Positions 1 through 5,433 are shown, counted from the first letter of the stretch. The stretch: 5,536 nt of DNA from an uncultured Flavonifractor sp. (GCA_910585415.1 CAJUDT010000122.1:1-5536), one strand, 5' to 3'. Notes: generated by a model from the letters alone, not told the origin. A program made the numbers and translations.

Positions 1-285
1 CCGAGGGGCCAATGGCCGAAGTATTGAGGGCGGAGGCTTAAACGGCGGGTAGCAATTAAAGGATTTGCAGGCCCCGTACCTCCACCGCCGCCCCCCGACC
101 CCGGGTCCGGGCCCGCAGGCCCGGTGATCTTTGGTTACTTTCCATCACTGGAAAGTAACCCGCCGGAGGCTGGACCAGGTAACGAAGCGTAGGGAGTAAC
201 GAGGAAGAGGCAAAAAGGAAACACCCCCCACCCCCCTACGCCCGTCAAAACCAGCGCACAAAACGCAGCACAGAAAACCGAAAGC
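1..285. other. GC-rich intergenic region without a recognisable gene
   Basis: No open frame here resembles a protein I know. The region holds a 7-bp GC-only hairpin (CCGGGCC at 107-113 with GGCCCGG at 118-124, loop CGCA), a larger palindrome at 133-160 listed separately, two copies of GTAACGA at 180-186 and 196-202, and two runs of six C at 224-229 and 231-236. The palindromes and short repeats suggest a dispersed intergenic repeat lying 3' of the convergent-reading trmO gene. No intrinsic terminator with a T-run is visible for trmO on the minus strand. Confidence 0.5.
133..160. repeat. Palindromic repeat, 12-bp perfect stem
   Basis: GGTTACTTTCCA (133-144) pairs perfectly with TGGAAAGTAACC (149-160) around a TCAC loop. 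Neither strand continues into a T-run, so it is not a canonical terminator. Palindromes built on GGTTACTTTCC/GGAAAGTAACC are, from memory, common between genes in gut Clostridia, which makes a REP-like dispersed element the likeliest reading. Copy number cannot be judged from one window. Confidence 0.5.
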
Positions 286-963
286 CTATGCAATATCCAC
301 CACGGTTAAGACACCCTCACAGACCCGAAAGCGAACCTCCACCCCAGCAAACGCCATCCCATACACCCGCGAGGGGTCATTTTGATAAGGGGGTCTGGGG
401 TCCCGCCCCAGCACCCCCAGGAGGGCCTCCTGTTTCCCCTGGGGCACCCGCCCCAAAAGCTCCGCAGGACAGGCCACCCGCAGGGTCCCCCCGCCGCCGG
501 AGGCGGCAAAGCCCCCCACAGCCTCGGGACGGCAGTCCGCATAGGGCACGTAGGGCTTGATGTCCAAAACCGGCGTCCCATCCATCAGGTCCGCCCCCGC
601 TACCACCAATTCCAATTCCGGCTTTCGCACAATCTCCACCAGCCTGACGCAGGACAGCCCCACCGGGTTGGGCCGGAACGGCGACCGGGTTGCAAACACC
701 CCCATACGCTCATTGCCCCCCAGCCGGGGCGGACGCACCGTGGGGGACCACCCCTCCCGCACCGCCTGAGAAAACTGCCAGATCAGCCAGATATGAGAAA
801 AACCCTCCAGCCCCCGCAGGGCCTCCGGGTTCCGGTACTCCGGCGCAAATACCACGCGGCTGCGCAGTTCCTCCACCAGCCCGCTTTGACGGGGTATCCC
901 AAATTTGGTGGGGAAGTCACTGCGCATCCGGGCAATCACTTTCATGGGAATTATATCCTCCAC
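286..963 (-). CDS. trmO: tRNA (N6-threonylcarbamoyladenosine(37)-N6)-methyltransferase TrmO (TsaA/YaeB family)
   Basis: Cytoplasmic tRNA-modifying enzyme. The family uses S-adenosylmethionine to methylate N6 of t6A at position 37, next to the anticodon, giving m6t6A and tuning decoding of ACY-type codons. The 225-residue protein is close to the usual family length. Family landmarks in order are FPTKFGIPRQSGL (17-29), EGFSHIWLIWQF (53-64), the core signature ATRSPFRPNPVGLSCVRL (91-108), DLMDGTPVLDIKPYVPYAD (125-143), and the C-terminal DPRPPYQNDPSRVYGM (188-203). The GTG start at 963 has AAAGGAGG seven bases upstream. An ATG seven codons in (945) has a weaker-spaced GGAGG (957-961) and would give 219 residues, a length equally compatible with homologues. 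The gene stands alone and diverges from the sigma-factor operon. The family call is firm; the exact tRNA target is inferred from the family. Confidence 0.93.
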   Translation of the reverse strand: MEDIIPMKVIARMRSDFPTKFGIPRQSGLVEELRSRVVFAPEYRNPEALRGLEGFSHIWLIWQFSQAVREGWSPTVRPPRLGGNERMGVFATRSPFRPNPVGLSCVRLVEIVRKPELELVVAGADLMDGTPVLDIKPYVPYADCRPEAVGGFAASGGGGTLRVACPAELLGRVPQGKQEALLGVLGRDPRPPYQNDPSRVYGMAFAGVEVRFRVCEGVLTVVDIA

Positions 964-970
964 AATACCG

Positions 971-978
971 CCTCCTTT
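971..978 (-). promoter_or_regulatory. Ribosome-binding site of trmO (AAAGGAGG)
   Basis: On the minus strand AAAGGAGG lies 7 nt before the GTG at 963 and supports that start. A second Shine-Dalgarno core, GGAGG at 957-961, overlaps the GTG start and sits 11 nt before the ATG at 945. The predicted transcript start, near 978-979, would place the first site at the extreme 5' end of the mRNA, so both starts remain possible. Confidence 0.6.
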
Positions 979-984
979 CCGCCG

Positions 985-1013
985 ACTATATCACGCCCCG
1001 TTCAAAAAAACAA
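985..1013 (-). promoter_or_regulatory. Sigma-A promoter of trmO with extended -10
   Basis: Read on the minus strand: -35 TTGTTT (1013-1008), a 17-bp spacer, and -10 TATAGT (990-985) preceded by TGA, which gives a TGn extended -10. The expected transcription start is about 978-979, only some 15 nt before the GTG start. The match to consensus is good (four of six bases in the -35, five of six in the -10). Confidence 0.65.
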
Positions 1014-1031
1014 GAAATTTTCCACATCCCG

Positions 1032-1062
1032 TGCAGCCTTTCCGCCCCCTGGCGGGTATTAT
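1032..1062 (+). promoter_or_regulatory. Possible promoter of the ECF sigma operon
   Basis: A -10-like TATTAT lies at 1057-1062, 22 nt before the sigma-factor start codon, with no convincing sigma-A -35 upstream. TGCAGCC at 1032-1038 resembles the TGCAACC-type -35 often seen before self-regulated ECF genes in Clostridia (from memory). The spacer contains a small palindrome (CCGCC 1042-1046 with GGCGG 1051-1055). ECF autoregulation is usual for such genes but is inferred here. Confidence 0.3.
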
Positions 1063-1084
1063 AGGCAGAAGGGAGGGAACGCCA

Positions 1085-1558
1085 ATGGACCCTATGGACC
1101 CAGAGACGGTCATCCGGCACTATGCCCCCACCGTCTACCGTCTGGCGGCGGCCCAGCTCCACAGCCGCCACGATGCCGACGACGTGCTGCAAGAGGTCTT
1201 TTTGCGCTACCTGCGCAAACAGCCCACCTTTGACAGCGAAGAGCACCGAAAAGCATGGCTCCTGCGGGTGACAGTCAATTGCTGCCGCAAGGTGCAGCTT
1301 TCCCCTTGGCGGCTGCGCACCGAGCCCCTCAGCGACCTGCTCCCCGCTCCCGAGGCGGAGGACCCGGGGTTGCTGGAGCTCTTGGAGGCCCTGCCCGCCA
1401 AATACCGCTCTGTACTCCACCTGTTTTACTACGAGGGCTATCAGGTGGAGGAAATCGGTATCATCCTGGGGCGCAAGCCCTCCACCGTGCGGTGTCAGCT
1501 CACACGTGGACGGGCGCTGCTCCGCGGCCAACTGGAAGGAGAGAATCACTATGAATGA
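1085..1558 (+). CDS. ECF-family RNA polymerase sigma factor (sigma-70 regions 2 and 4)
   Basis: A 157-residue alternative sigma factor that would direct RNA polymerase to a small set of promoters, probably including its own. Region 2 spans about residues 11-70 (YAPTVYRLAAAQLHSRHDA, then DDVLQEVFLRYLR, the polymerase-binding helix, and the -10-reading segment with KAWLLRVTVNCC). A short acidic, proline-rich linker (about 80-95) leads to region 4 at about 97-150, with LPAKYRSVLHLFYYEGYQVEEIG and the -35-reading helix-turn-helix GRKPSTVRCQLTRGRALL. The length is typical of ECF sigma factors. The ATG at 1085 is preceded by GGAGG (1072-1076) at 8 nt spacing; the longer open frame upstream runs through the divergent promoter region and is not used. 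Its last codons overlap the next gene by 8 nt, indicating translational coupling with the partner membrane protein. The exact ECF subgroup cannot be told from here. Confidence 0.92.
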   Translation: MDPMDPETVIRHYAPTVYRLAAAQLHSRHDADDVLQEVFLRYLRKQPTFDSEEHRKAWLLRVTVNCCRKVQLSPWRLRTEPLSDLLPAPEAEDPGLLELLEALPAKYRSVLHLFYYEGYQVEEIGIILGRKPSTVRCQLTRGRALLRGQLEGENHYE

Positions 1559-2648
1559 ACAGGATTACCGGAACCTCTTTCACCAAGTCAACCCGGACCC
1601 CGGACTGGTGGACGCCCTCTGCGCCCGCTCTGCCCCCCGCCGGAAAAAGGGACTGCGCCCCGTTTTGGCGGCGGCTCTGTGCGCGGCTTTGGTCCTCAGT
1701 GTGACCAACTACAGCGCCATTGCCGCCGGGGTTCAGCAGGTGCTTGGCTATGTGGCCGGAATCGGGGCCGTGGCGGAGCCTGACGGCCTTTTGGTCCAGG
1801 CTGAACCCATTCGATGGGATATCGAGGAAGAACAGGAGACATGGCTTATCGAAAACGCCCTCCTGCGGGACGGCGTGCTCTATGTGCAGGCCGCTGCCCT
1901 CTCTAAGCGTCCGGCGGAGCACGTTCACCAGTCCGGCAACCGGCAGGCCCAGCTTAAACTGGAGGTTTATGTGGATGGGACGCCCCTGCAAAGCGTATTT
2001 TTCGCGGAGGATGGCAAAACCTATCCCTCCAACTATACCCAGCACAGCACCTTTACGGATTTCGGCGCCTCCGATACCGCTAACGTGGATTATTATTGGG
2101 AACAGCGGTTTGCTGCCGAGGGGTATCAGAGCTTTGCGGACTTCATGCAATGGTCCTTCCAGGTCCCGGAGGGATGGGAAGAGGGACCCTTTGAGATTAG
2201 ACTGTCGGAATATCAGGTCCCGGAGAGCTTTACCTACACGGATACCCTCGAAATGGCCCGACCGGAGCTTTTGAACAGGATTCAGAGTACCCGGGAAATC
2301 GGCGAGGGTACGGCCACAGTGCTGGTGTCGGCGGATGGCCGCAGTGCCGCCCTTTATGGGGAATTGAACCCGGAAAAGGTCGAAGAAAACGAGTACCTTG
2401 TGCAGATTATGGCGGACCATGGTATTGACTTTGTGGATGAGGCCGGAAACCGCTATCCGGGCACTGTGCGTCCCCTCAATTACGGAAACAGCTTTATGCC
2501 GGAATACTGTTTGCTCCAGGAGCCGGAAGCGCCCATTGTGCGCGTCGAAATTTCCGATATCCGGTACAACATTGGCAGCGGCAGCTTGGGCGATCAGCGG
2601 TTCCCCAGTTACACGAATTTGAATTGGGTGATTGAACTGCCCGGCTAA
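1551..2648 (+). CDS. Membrane-anchored probable anti-sigma factor/sensor, DUF4179-like
   Basis: A 365-residue single-pass membrane protein. A short basic cytoplasmic segment (1-36, with PRRKKGLRP at 29-37) leads into one transmembrane helix (about 38-58, LAAALCAALVLSV then NYSAIAAG). A large extracytoplasmic part follows that I cannot assign to an enzyme family. The stretch NYSAIAAGVQQVLGYVAGIGAV right after the helix resembles the start of DUF4179 domains, which are typically encoded next to ECF sigma factors in Clostridia. The outer part is acidic, rich in aromatic residues and likely beta-rich, with few Cys. The ATG overlaps the sigma-factor stop (ATGAATGA at 1551-1558) and has AAGGAGAG at 1536-1543. 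By position and topology it should hold the sigma factor at the membrane until a surface signal arrives. The cytoplasmic segment is short and lacks the HxxxCxxC zinc motif of classical anti-sigma factors, so the binding mode is unclear. The role is inferred from context; topology is well supported. Confidence 0.75.
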   Translation: MNEQDYRNLFHQVNPDPGLVDALCARSAPRRKKGLRPVLAAALCAALVLSVTNYSAIAAGVQQVLGYVAGIGAVAEPDGLLVQAEPIRWDIEEEQETWLIENALLRDGVLYVQAAALSKRPAEHVHQSGNRQAQLKLEVYVDGTPLQSVFFAEDGKTYPSNYTQHSTFTDFGASDTANVDYYWEQRFAAEGYQSFADFMQWSFQVPEGWEEGPFEIRLSEYQVPESFTYTDTLEMARPELLNRIQSTREIGEGTATVLVSADGRSAALYGELNPEKVEENEYLVQIMADHGIDFVDEAGNRYPGTVRPLNYGNSFMPEYCLLQEPEAPIVRVEISDIRYNIGSGSLGDQRFPSYTNLNWVIELPG

Positions 2649-2702
2649 ATGATAACGCAAAAGGGAGCGGTTTTGGCCACGATGGTATTAAATTAAGATG
2701 GT

Positions 2703-2733
2703 AAGGGGGCAAATGCGGGGCATTTGCCTCCTT
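2703..2733 (+). terminator. Terminator-like hairpin after the sigma operon
   Basis: Bases 2703-2716 pair with 2720-2733 around a GGG loop. The core GGCAAATGC/GCATTTGCC is perfect, and the stem extends to 14 bp with one G-U pair. It lies 55 nt after the stop of the membrane-protein gene. The T-run is short (CTTT within and just after the stem), so termination may be incomplete. Confidence 0.55.
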
Positions 2734-2777
2734 TCACATACATACAGAAACCCCTAGAATTTGTTGGGCTGAGGGTG

Positions 2778-2802
2778 AATTGTGAACAAAGTGTAAACAA
2801 TT
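2778..2802. promoter_or_regulatory. Possible operator upstream of the surface-protein promoter
   Basis: Two tandem motifs, GTGAACA (2782-2788) and GTGTAAACA (2791-2799), sit inside an interrupted inverted repeat AATTGT (2778-2783)/ACAATT (2797-2802). The block ends about 10 bp upstream of the predicted -35 box, a normal position for an activator or response-regulator site. No specific regulator is recognised. Confidence 0.3.
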
Positions 2803-2812
2803 TGCGAAGATA

Positions 2813-2841
2813 TTGATGGTATGTGTGATATATGCTATCCT
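2813..2841 (+). promoter_or_regulatory. Promoter of the WG-SLH surface-protein gene
   Basis: -35 TTGATG (2813-2818), a 17-bp spacer, and -10 TATCCT (2836-2841) preceded by TGC, an extended -10. Each hexamer matches consensus at four of six positions. The predicted transcript start near 2848 gives a leader of about 130 nt. Confidence 0.5.
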
Positions 2842-2847
2842 GCGTAT

Positions 2848-2980
2848 AACTGTCGTGGCGGATGGCTGTGTGGGAATTTTTGAACAGACTACATCACCAC
2901 GCTTGAAAGACCTTGGGGGGGCAATCCCCTACCCGCCCGGCGGGGCTTGGTTGGAAAAGAAAACGGAGAGGAAAGTTTGT
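2848..2980 (+). other. 5' leader of the WG-SLH gene with two small GC hairpins
   Basis: The leader contains a G-run hairpin (GGGG 2918-2921 with CCCC 2926-2929, loop CAAT) and, directly after it, a near-perfect palindrome CCCGCCCGGCGGG (2932-2944). The ribosome-binding site GGAGAGG lies at 2964-2970, 20 nt beyond. The leader does not match a riboswitch that I recognise. Structure this close to the start could slow translation, but this is inference. Confidence 0.35.
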
Positions 2981-4807
2981 ATGAAACGGAAAATCAAATC
3001 TTTAATTTTGGGGCTGTCAATATGCCTGAGTTTATGCCTTATGGTACCGGCTATGGTGTCCAGCGCGGCGGCAATTGGGTATCCCTATAGTATTGCATTG
3101 TCTCCTTGGCATAACAGCAATAGTAACGCTACGCATGACCCAGTTGAGGTTAAGGAAATCACCGGATTAAATATTTTTTCAGATGGAGGTTCAGACAGTC
3201 CATATAGCCTGAATCCTGCCCGTTATGGGCTGAAAGATGATGCTGGGAACATCGTAATTCCCACGGAATATGCTGGTTTTTCGGCCGGTGGTGAAGGAAA
3301 ATTTATTGGTGCACGGCAACGTTCACTTGGTGATGAGCAGTATTTTGTTCACGTTTTTGCTGTCGGCAGTGGGGCGCGTCTTTACAACGGAGAAGGCCTA
3401 CGTAGTATTTATTACTTTGAAGAGCAGCAGGTTTATATTCTATATAAGCAAAACCAGTTCGATGAAATAAGCCATACGGGTGAAGAGCCCAGGTGGTCAT
3501 ATGGGATACTGGACGAAAATTTGAATGAACTGCTGCCCCTCCAGTATAATGGCCTTGATTATATTGATGATGGATATTTCTATCTGCGAAAAAGTGTCAG
3601 GGGTGATGATGGATACTATCACTATCAATACGGTGTTTACAAGAACGGCGGAACTGTTAACATCCCTTGTGGCGATTTTGATATAAGATATATTGGAAAT
3701 GATATGTTCCGTGTGCGGCGGTCCGATTTTTACAGCTGCGCGATTGATGGGGCGGGTAAACAGGTACTCCCTTATTTATATGCTGATGTGATGGCATATA
3801 AGGAACACCGTTTTACAGTCGCCCTGTTTAGAAGTGAAGCAGATTATTTGAAAGCAAAAAGCTGTAATCTGTTGTGGGAACCTCAAGGGGATCCTACCGC
3901 TTATGGTGAGAATCTAAATGGAAGTGCCAGCCTTTTTGAGGGGTACGGTTATGATTTATCTAAAACGCCTTCCTATGCTGTTCGGGGTGTTATTGATGAA
4001 AACCAGAATATTCTAACGTCATTTATCCATGAGAGAGTCGGATTTGACGAAAAAGACAACGTCCGCCTTGGCTCATGGAACGGAAAATCCGGCATACAGC
4101 GTCCCTTTGCAGGCTACCCCGGTTTTGAGAATATTGCGTGTACCGCGAAAGAGTATGACTGGGAGGTAGTGCCGCTATCTTCTTTGACGCCTACAGGGCA
4201 GACAGTCACTGATTTTTTGATGGAAAGGTCGGTTCATTTTCCGGGATACCTTGAGGTGGGAAACACCCCTGCGCCTCCCGTCCCCACCGTGGGCGGTTTT
4301 ACCGATGTAAAAGAAACGGATTACTTCGCGGACGCGGTTTTGTGGGCCGTGGAGAAGAAGATAACCAGCGGCACCGGCGAAACTACATTCTCCCCCAGTG
4401 TAACTTGCAGTAAAGGGCAGGTTTTAACCTTCCTATGGCGTGCGAACGGCTCCCCGGAGCCGACAGCGGGGAATCCGTTCAACGACATTGAGACTGGCGA
4501 CTATTTTTACAAGGCGGCGCTGTGGGCCGCTGAAAAGGGCTTGGTATCCGGTTCCGTCTTTGGTGCGGATACAGACTGCACCCGCGCTATGACGATGGAA
4601 TTTATGTGGAAAGCGGCTGGAAGTCCTGCGCCCGCTGGCAAGGCTGAGTTTGCCGATGTTCCCGTTCATGCCGGCTATGCGCAGGCTGTGGCTTGGGCGG
4701 TAGAACAGAACATTACCAGCGGTACCGGGAACGGGAATTTTTCTCCCGCTGCTACCTGTACCCGTGGGGAGATTGTTACCTTCCTGCATCGCGCTTTGGG
4801 GAAGTAA
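2981..4807 (+). CDS. Secreted WG-repeat protein with three C-terminal SLH domains
   Basis: A 608-residue predicted cell-surface protein. Residues 1-31 form a Sec signal peptide: basic MKRKIK, a hydrophobic core LILGLSICLSLCLMVPAMV, and an Ala-rich cleavage region near SSAAA. About five WG-type units (YG-x-x-D...-x-IP-x-x-Y) start near residues 82, 174, 217, 253 and 336, for example YGILDENLNELLPLQYNGLD at 174-193. A Pro-rich linker (429-436) leads to three SLH domains at about 440-489, 500-546 and 557-606. Each has the D-YF/GYA-x-AV/AL-WA-E pattern and a C-(T/S)-(R/K) motif (Cys 476, 533, 593). SLH domains usually bind pyruvylated wall polymers; WG repeats have no agreed biochemical function, so the role is unknown beyond surface display. 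The ATG at 2981 is chosen because GGAGAGG (2964-2970) and the signal peptide fit it; a longer frame upstream covers the promoter and leader. The WG part is noticeably more AT-rich than the SLH part. Confidence 0.88.
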   Translation: MKRKIKSLILGLSICLSLCLMVPAMVSSAAAIGYPYSIALSPWHNSNSNATHDPVEVKEITGLNIFSDGGSDSPYSLNPARYGLKDDAGNIVIPTEYAGFSAGGEGKFIGARQRSLGDEQYFVHVFAVGSGARLYNGEGLRSIYYFEEQQVYILYKQNQFDEISHTGEEPRWSYGILDENLNELLPLQYNGLDYIDDGYFYLRKSVRGDDGYYHYQYGVYKNGGTVNIPCGDFDIRYIGNDMFRVRRSDFYSCAIDGAGKQVLPYLYADVMAYKEHRFTVALFRSEADYLKAKSCNLLWEPQGDPTAYGENLNGSASLFEGYGYDLSKTPSYAVRGVIDENQNILTSFIHERVGFDEKDNVRLGSWNGKSGIQRPFAGYPGFENIACTAKEYDWEVVPLSSLTPTGQTVTDFLMERSVHFPGYLEVGNTPAPPVPTVGGFTDVKETDYFADAVLWAVEKKITSGTGETTFSPSVTCSKGQVLTFLWRANGSPEPTAGNPFNDIETGDYFYKAALWAAEKGLVSGSVFGADTDCTRAMTMEFMWKAAGSPAPAGKAEFADVPVHAGYAQAVAWAVEQNITSGTGNGNFSPAATCTRGEIVTFLHRALGK

Positions 4808-4829
4808 AGTTGGACGGCTTTTGATAAGT

Positions 4830-4862
4830 GACAGTATCAGACTGTCGAAAAACCGCTTCGAC
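4830..4862 (+). repeat. Two overlapping, mutually exclusive small hairpins
   Basis: GACAGT (4830-4835) pairs with ACTGTC (4841-4846). GTCGAA (4844-4849) pairs with TTCGAC (4857-4862). The two stems share GTC at 4844-4846, so only one can form at a time. They lie 22 nt after the surface-protein stop. Neither has a following T-run. Confidence 0.4.
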
Positions 4863-4885
4863 CAAAGGATACGGAGGGAAAGATA

Positions 4886-4920
4886 GTGTGAAAGAAAACC
4901 GTCAGGGTTTTCTTTCGCGT
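4886..4920 (+). terminator. Terminator-like hairpin downstream of the WG-SLH gene
   Basis: GAAAGAAAACC (4890-4900) pairs perfectly with GGTTTTCTTTC (4906-4916) around a GTCAG loop. Four more pairs, three of them G-U, extend the stem to 15 bp. The T-rich 3' arm (GGTTTTCTTTC) with the A-rich 5' arm resembles a bidirectional intrinsic terminator whose U-tract is inside the extended stem. It is the best candidate terminator for the preceding gene, 78 nt past its stop. Confidence 0.45.
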
Positions 4921-4929
4921 CGGTATCAC

Positions 4930-4966
4930 AAAATTTCGGAACTTGTGTAACAAGTTTTGAAATTTT
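4930..4966 (+). repeat. 37-nt inverted repeat with a 17-bp stem
   Basis: Bases 4930-4946 pair with 4950-4966 around a GTA loop. Fifteen pairs are Watson-Crick and two (4938 with 4958, 4939 with 4957) are G-U, so the uninterrupted stem exists only in a plus-strand transcript; the minus strand would have two A-C mismatches. It abuts or overlaps the left border of the recognisable transposase remnant. It could be a second terminator-type stem, an insertion scar, or a small palindromic element. Confidence 0.5.
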
Positions 4967-5308
4967 CCTCAGCTTGGCGGGAAAGTCCGCAGGGACGTAC
5001 TCTGTTGCAGAAGCTCGGTCTAACGGACCATCCAGTTTATCTTCTGATGGACCGGGCCTATGAAGGGGATGAAACCAGGGCTTTAGCCGTGGAACTTGGT
5101 TATGCACCTGTTGTCCCACCCAAAAGCAATCGCAAAAATCCTTGGGACTATGATTAAGAGCCGTACAAGCAGCGCACAGCGCAATCAAGTCGAGAGACTT
5201 TTCCGCCGTATCAAACGTTTTCGCCGCATTTTTACCCGTTATGATAAGCTTAATTTTGTCTTTTTGGCTTTTGTCCATTTTGCACTTATTATTGATGCAC
5301 TTATGTGA
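4957..5308 (+). pseudogene. Broken IS5-family (IS427-like) DDE transposase, C-terminal fragment
   Basis: The frame beginning at 4957 (a TTG, not a true start) encodes SPQGRTLLQKLGL, then LLMDRAYEGDETRALAVELGYAPVVPPKSNRKNPWDYD. The Asp of DRAYEGD is the second catalytic Asp. A TAA at 5155-5157 ends this frame where relatives carry Lys. The same frame continues EPYKQR; then a tandem 7-bp duplication (CAGCGCA at 5170-5176 and 5177-5183) shifts the frame, and the protein resumes as RNQVERLFRRIKRFRRIF through DALM to the TGA at 5306-5308. Removing one 7-bp copy restores Y-x2-R-x3-E-x6-K, the IS4/IS5 signature that contains the catalytic Glu. The N-terminal half with the first Asp is absent. The gene is therefore dead by truncation, a nonsense codon and a frameshift. 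IS427 elements often use two frames, but programmed frameshifting does not explain the TAA together with a duplication. Confidence 0.85.
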
Positions 5309-5316
5309 ACACAGCC
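5307..5316 (-). repeat. Probable right terminal inverted repeat of the IS remnant
   Basis: Read inward from the right end it is GGCTGTGTTC, overlapping the last two bases of the transposase stop codon and flanked outside by TAG. Position and motif fit IS427-type ends as I remember them. No partner left end is present, so the call rests on one side only. Confidence 0.45.
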
Positions 5317-5433
5317 TAGTGTGGTAACTCAACTTTAACCGATTCGGCCTCGTCCTTCTACTCTTTTCTTCCTCTACTGTCCAACTTGTATTGTACTCCT
5401 ACAAAACGAGCGTAAAAAATCCCTCGCATCCTC
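5317..5433. other. Intergenic spacer, nothing recognised
   Basis: A pyrimidine-rich stretch at about 5349-5384 and a short A-run (5413-5419) are present. No open frame, strong hairpin or known regulatory element is visible between the IS end and the tRNA promoter. Confidence 0.5.

Larger units (their letters stand above)
4957..5316 (+). mobile_element. Remnant of an IS5-family insertion sequence, left part missing
   Basis: The element is recognised by its transposase C-terminal half (see the pseudogene) and by a plausible right end GAACACAGCC (5307-5316) directly followed by TAG, in line with the TA/CTAG-like targets of IS427-type IS5 elements. No matching left end GGCTGTGTTC is found before the transposase remnant, so the 5' half, including the first catalytic Asp and the left inverted repeat, has been lost. 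The exact left border is uncertain: convincing similarity begins near 4979. Confidence 0.6.

Noticed and set aside
224..236. Two C6 runs (G6 on the minus strand) as a possible G-quadruplex
   Set aside because: Only two runs separated by one base; too few separate tracts for a convincing three-layer structure.
905..1084. N-terminal extension of the sigma factor by 60 codons
   Set aside because: It overlaps the trmO start and the divergent promoters; sigma region 2 homology begins only after ATG 1085, which has GGAGG at good spacing.
1500..2660. Minus-strand open frame of 386 codons opposite the membrane protein
   Set aside because: The plus strand carries a signal-bearing, operon-coupled gene with a clear ribosome site; the antisense frame has low-complexity content and no family resemblance.
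2649..2696. 15-residue frame starting at the base after the membrane-protein stop (ATG 2649)
   Set aside because: No ribosome site, no similarity, and only 15 codons; most likely chance.
2864..2871. GGCTGTGT resembling the left end of the IS5-type element
   Set aside because: Only eight bases match, it lies about 2.1 kb before the transposase remnant, and an intact surface-protein gene lies between them; probably chance.
2813..2980. N-terminal extension of the WG-SLH protein by 56 codons
   Set aside because: It would begin inside the predicted promoter and bury the signal peptide; ATG 2981 has a proper ribosome site and starts directly with the basic end of the signal peptide.
4433..5332. 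Minus-strand open frame of 299 codons
   Set aside because: It runs antisense to the SLH domains, the hairpin cluster and the transposase remnant, has no ribosome site or recognisable domain, and is a shadow of real coding sequence on the plus strand.
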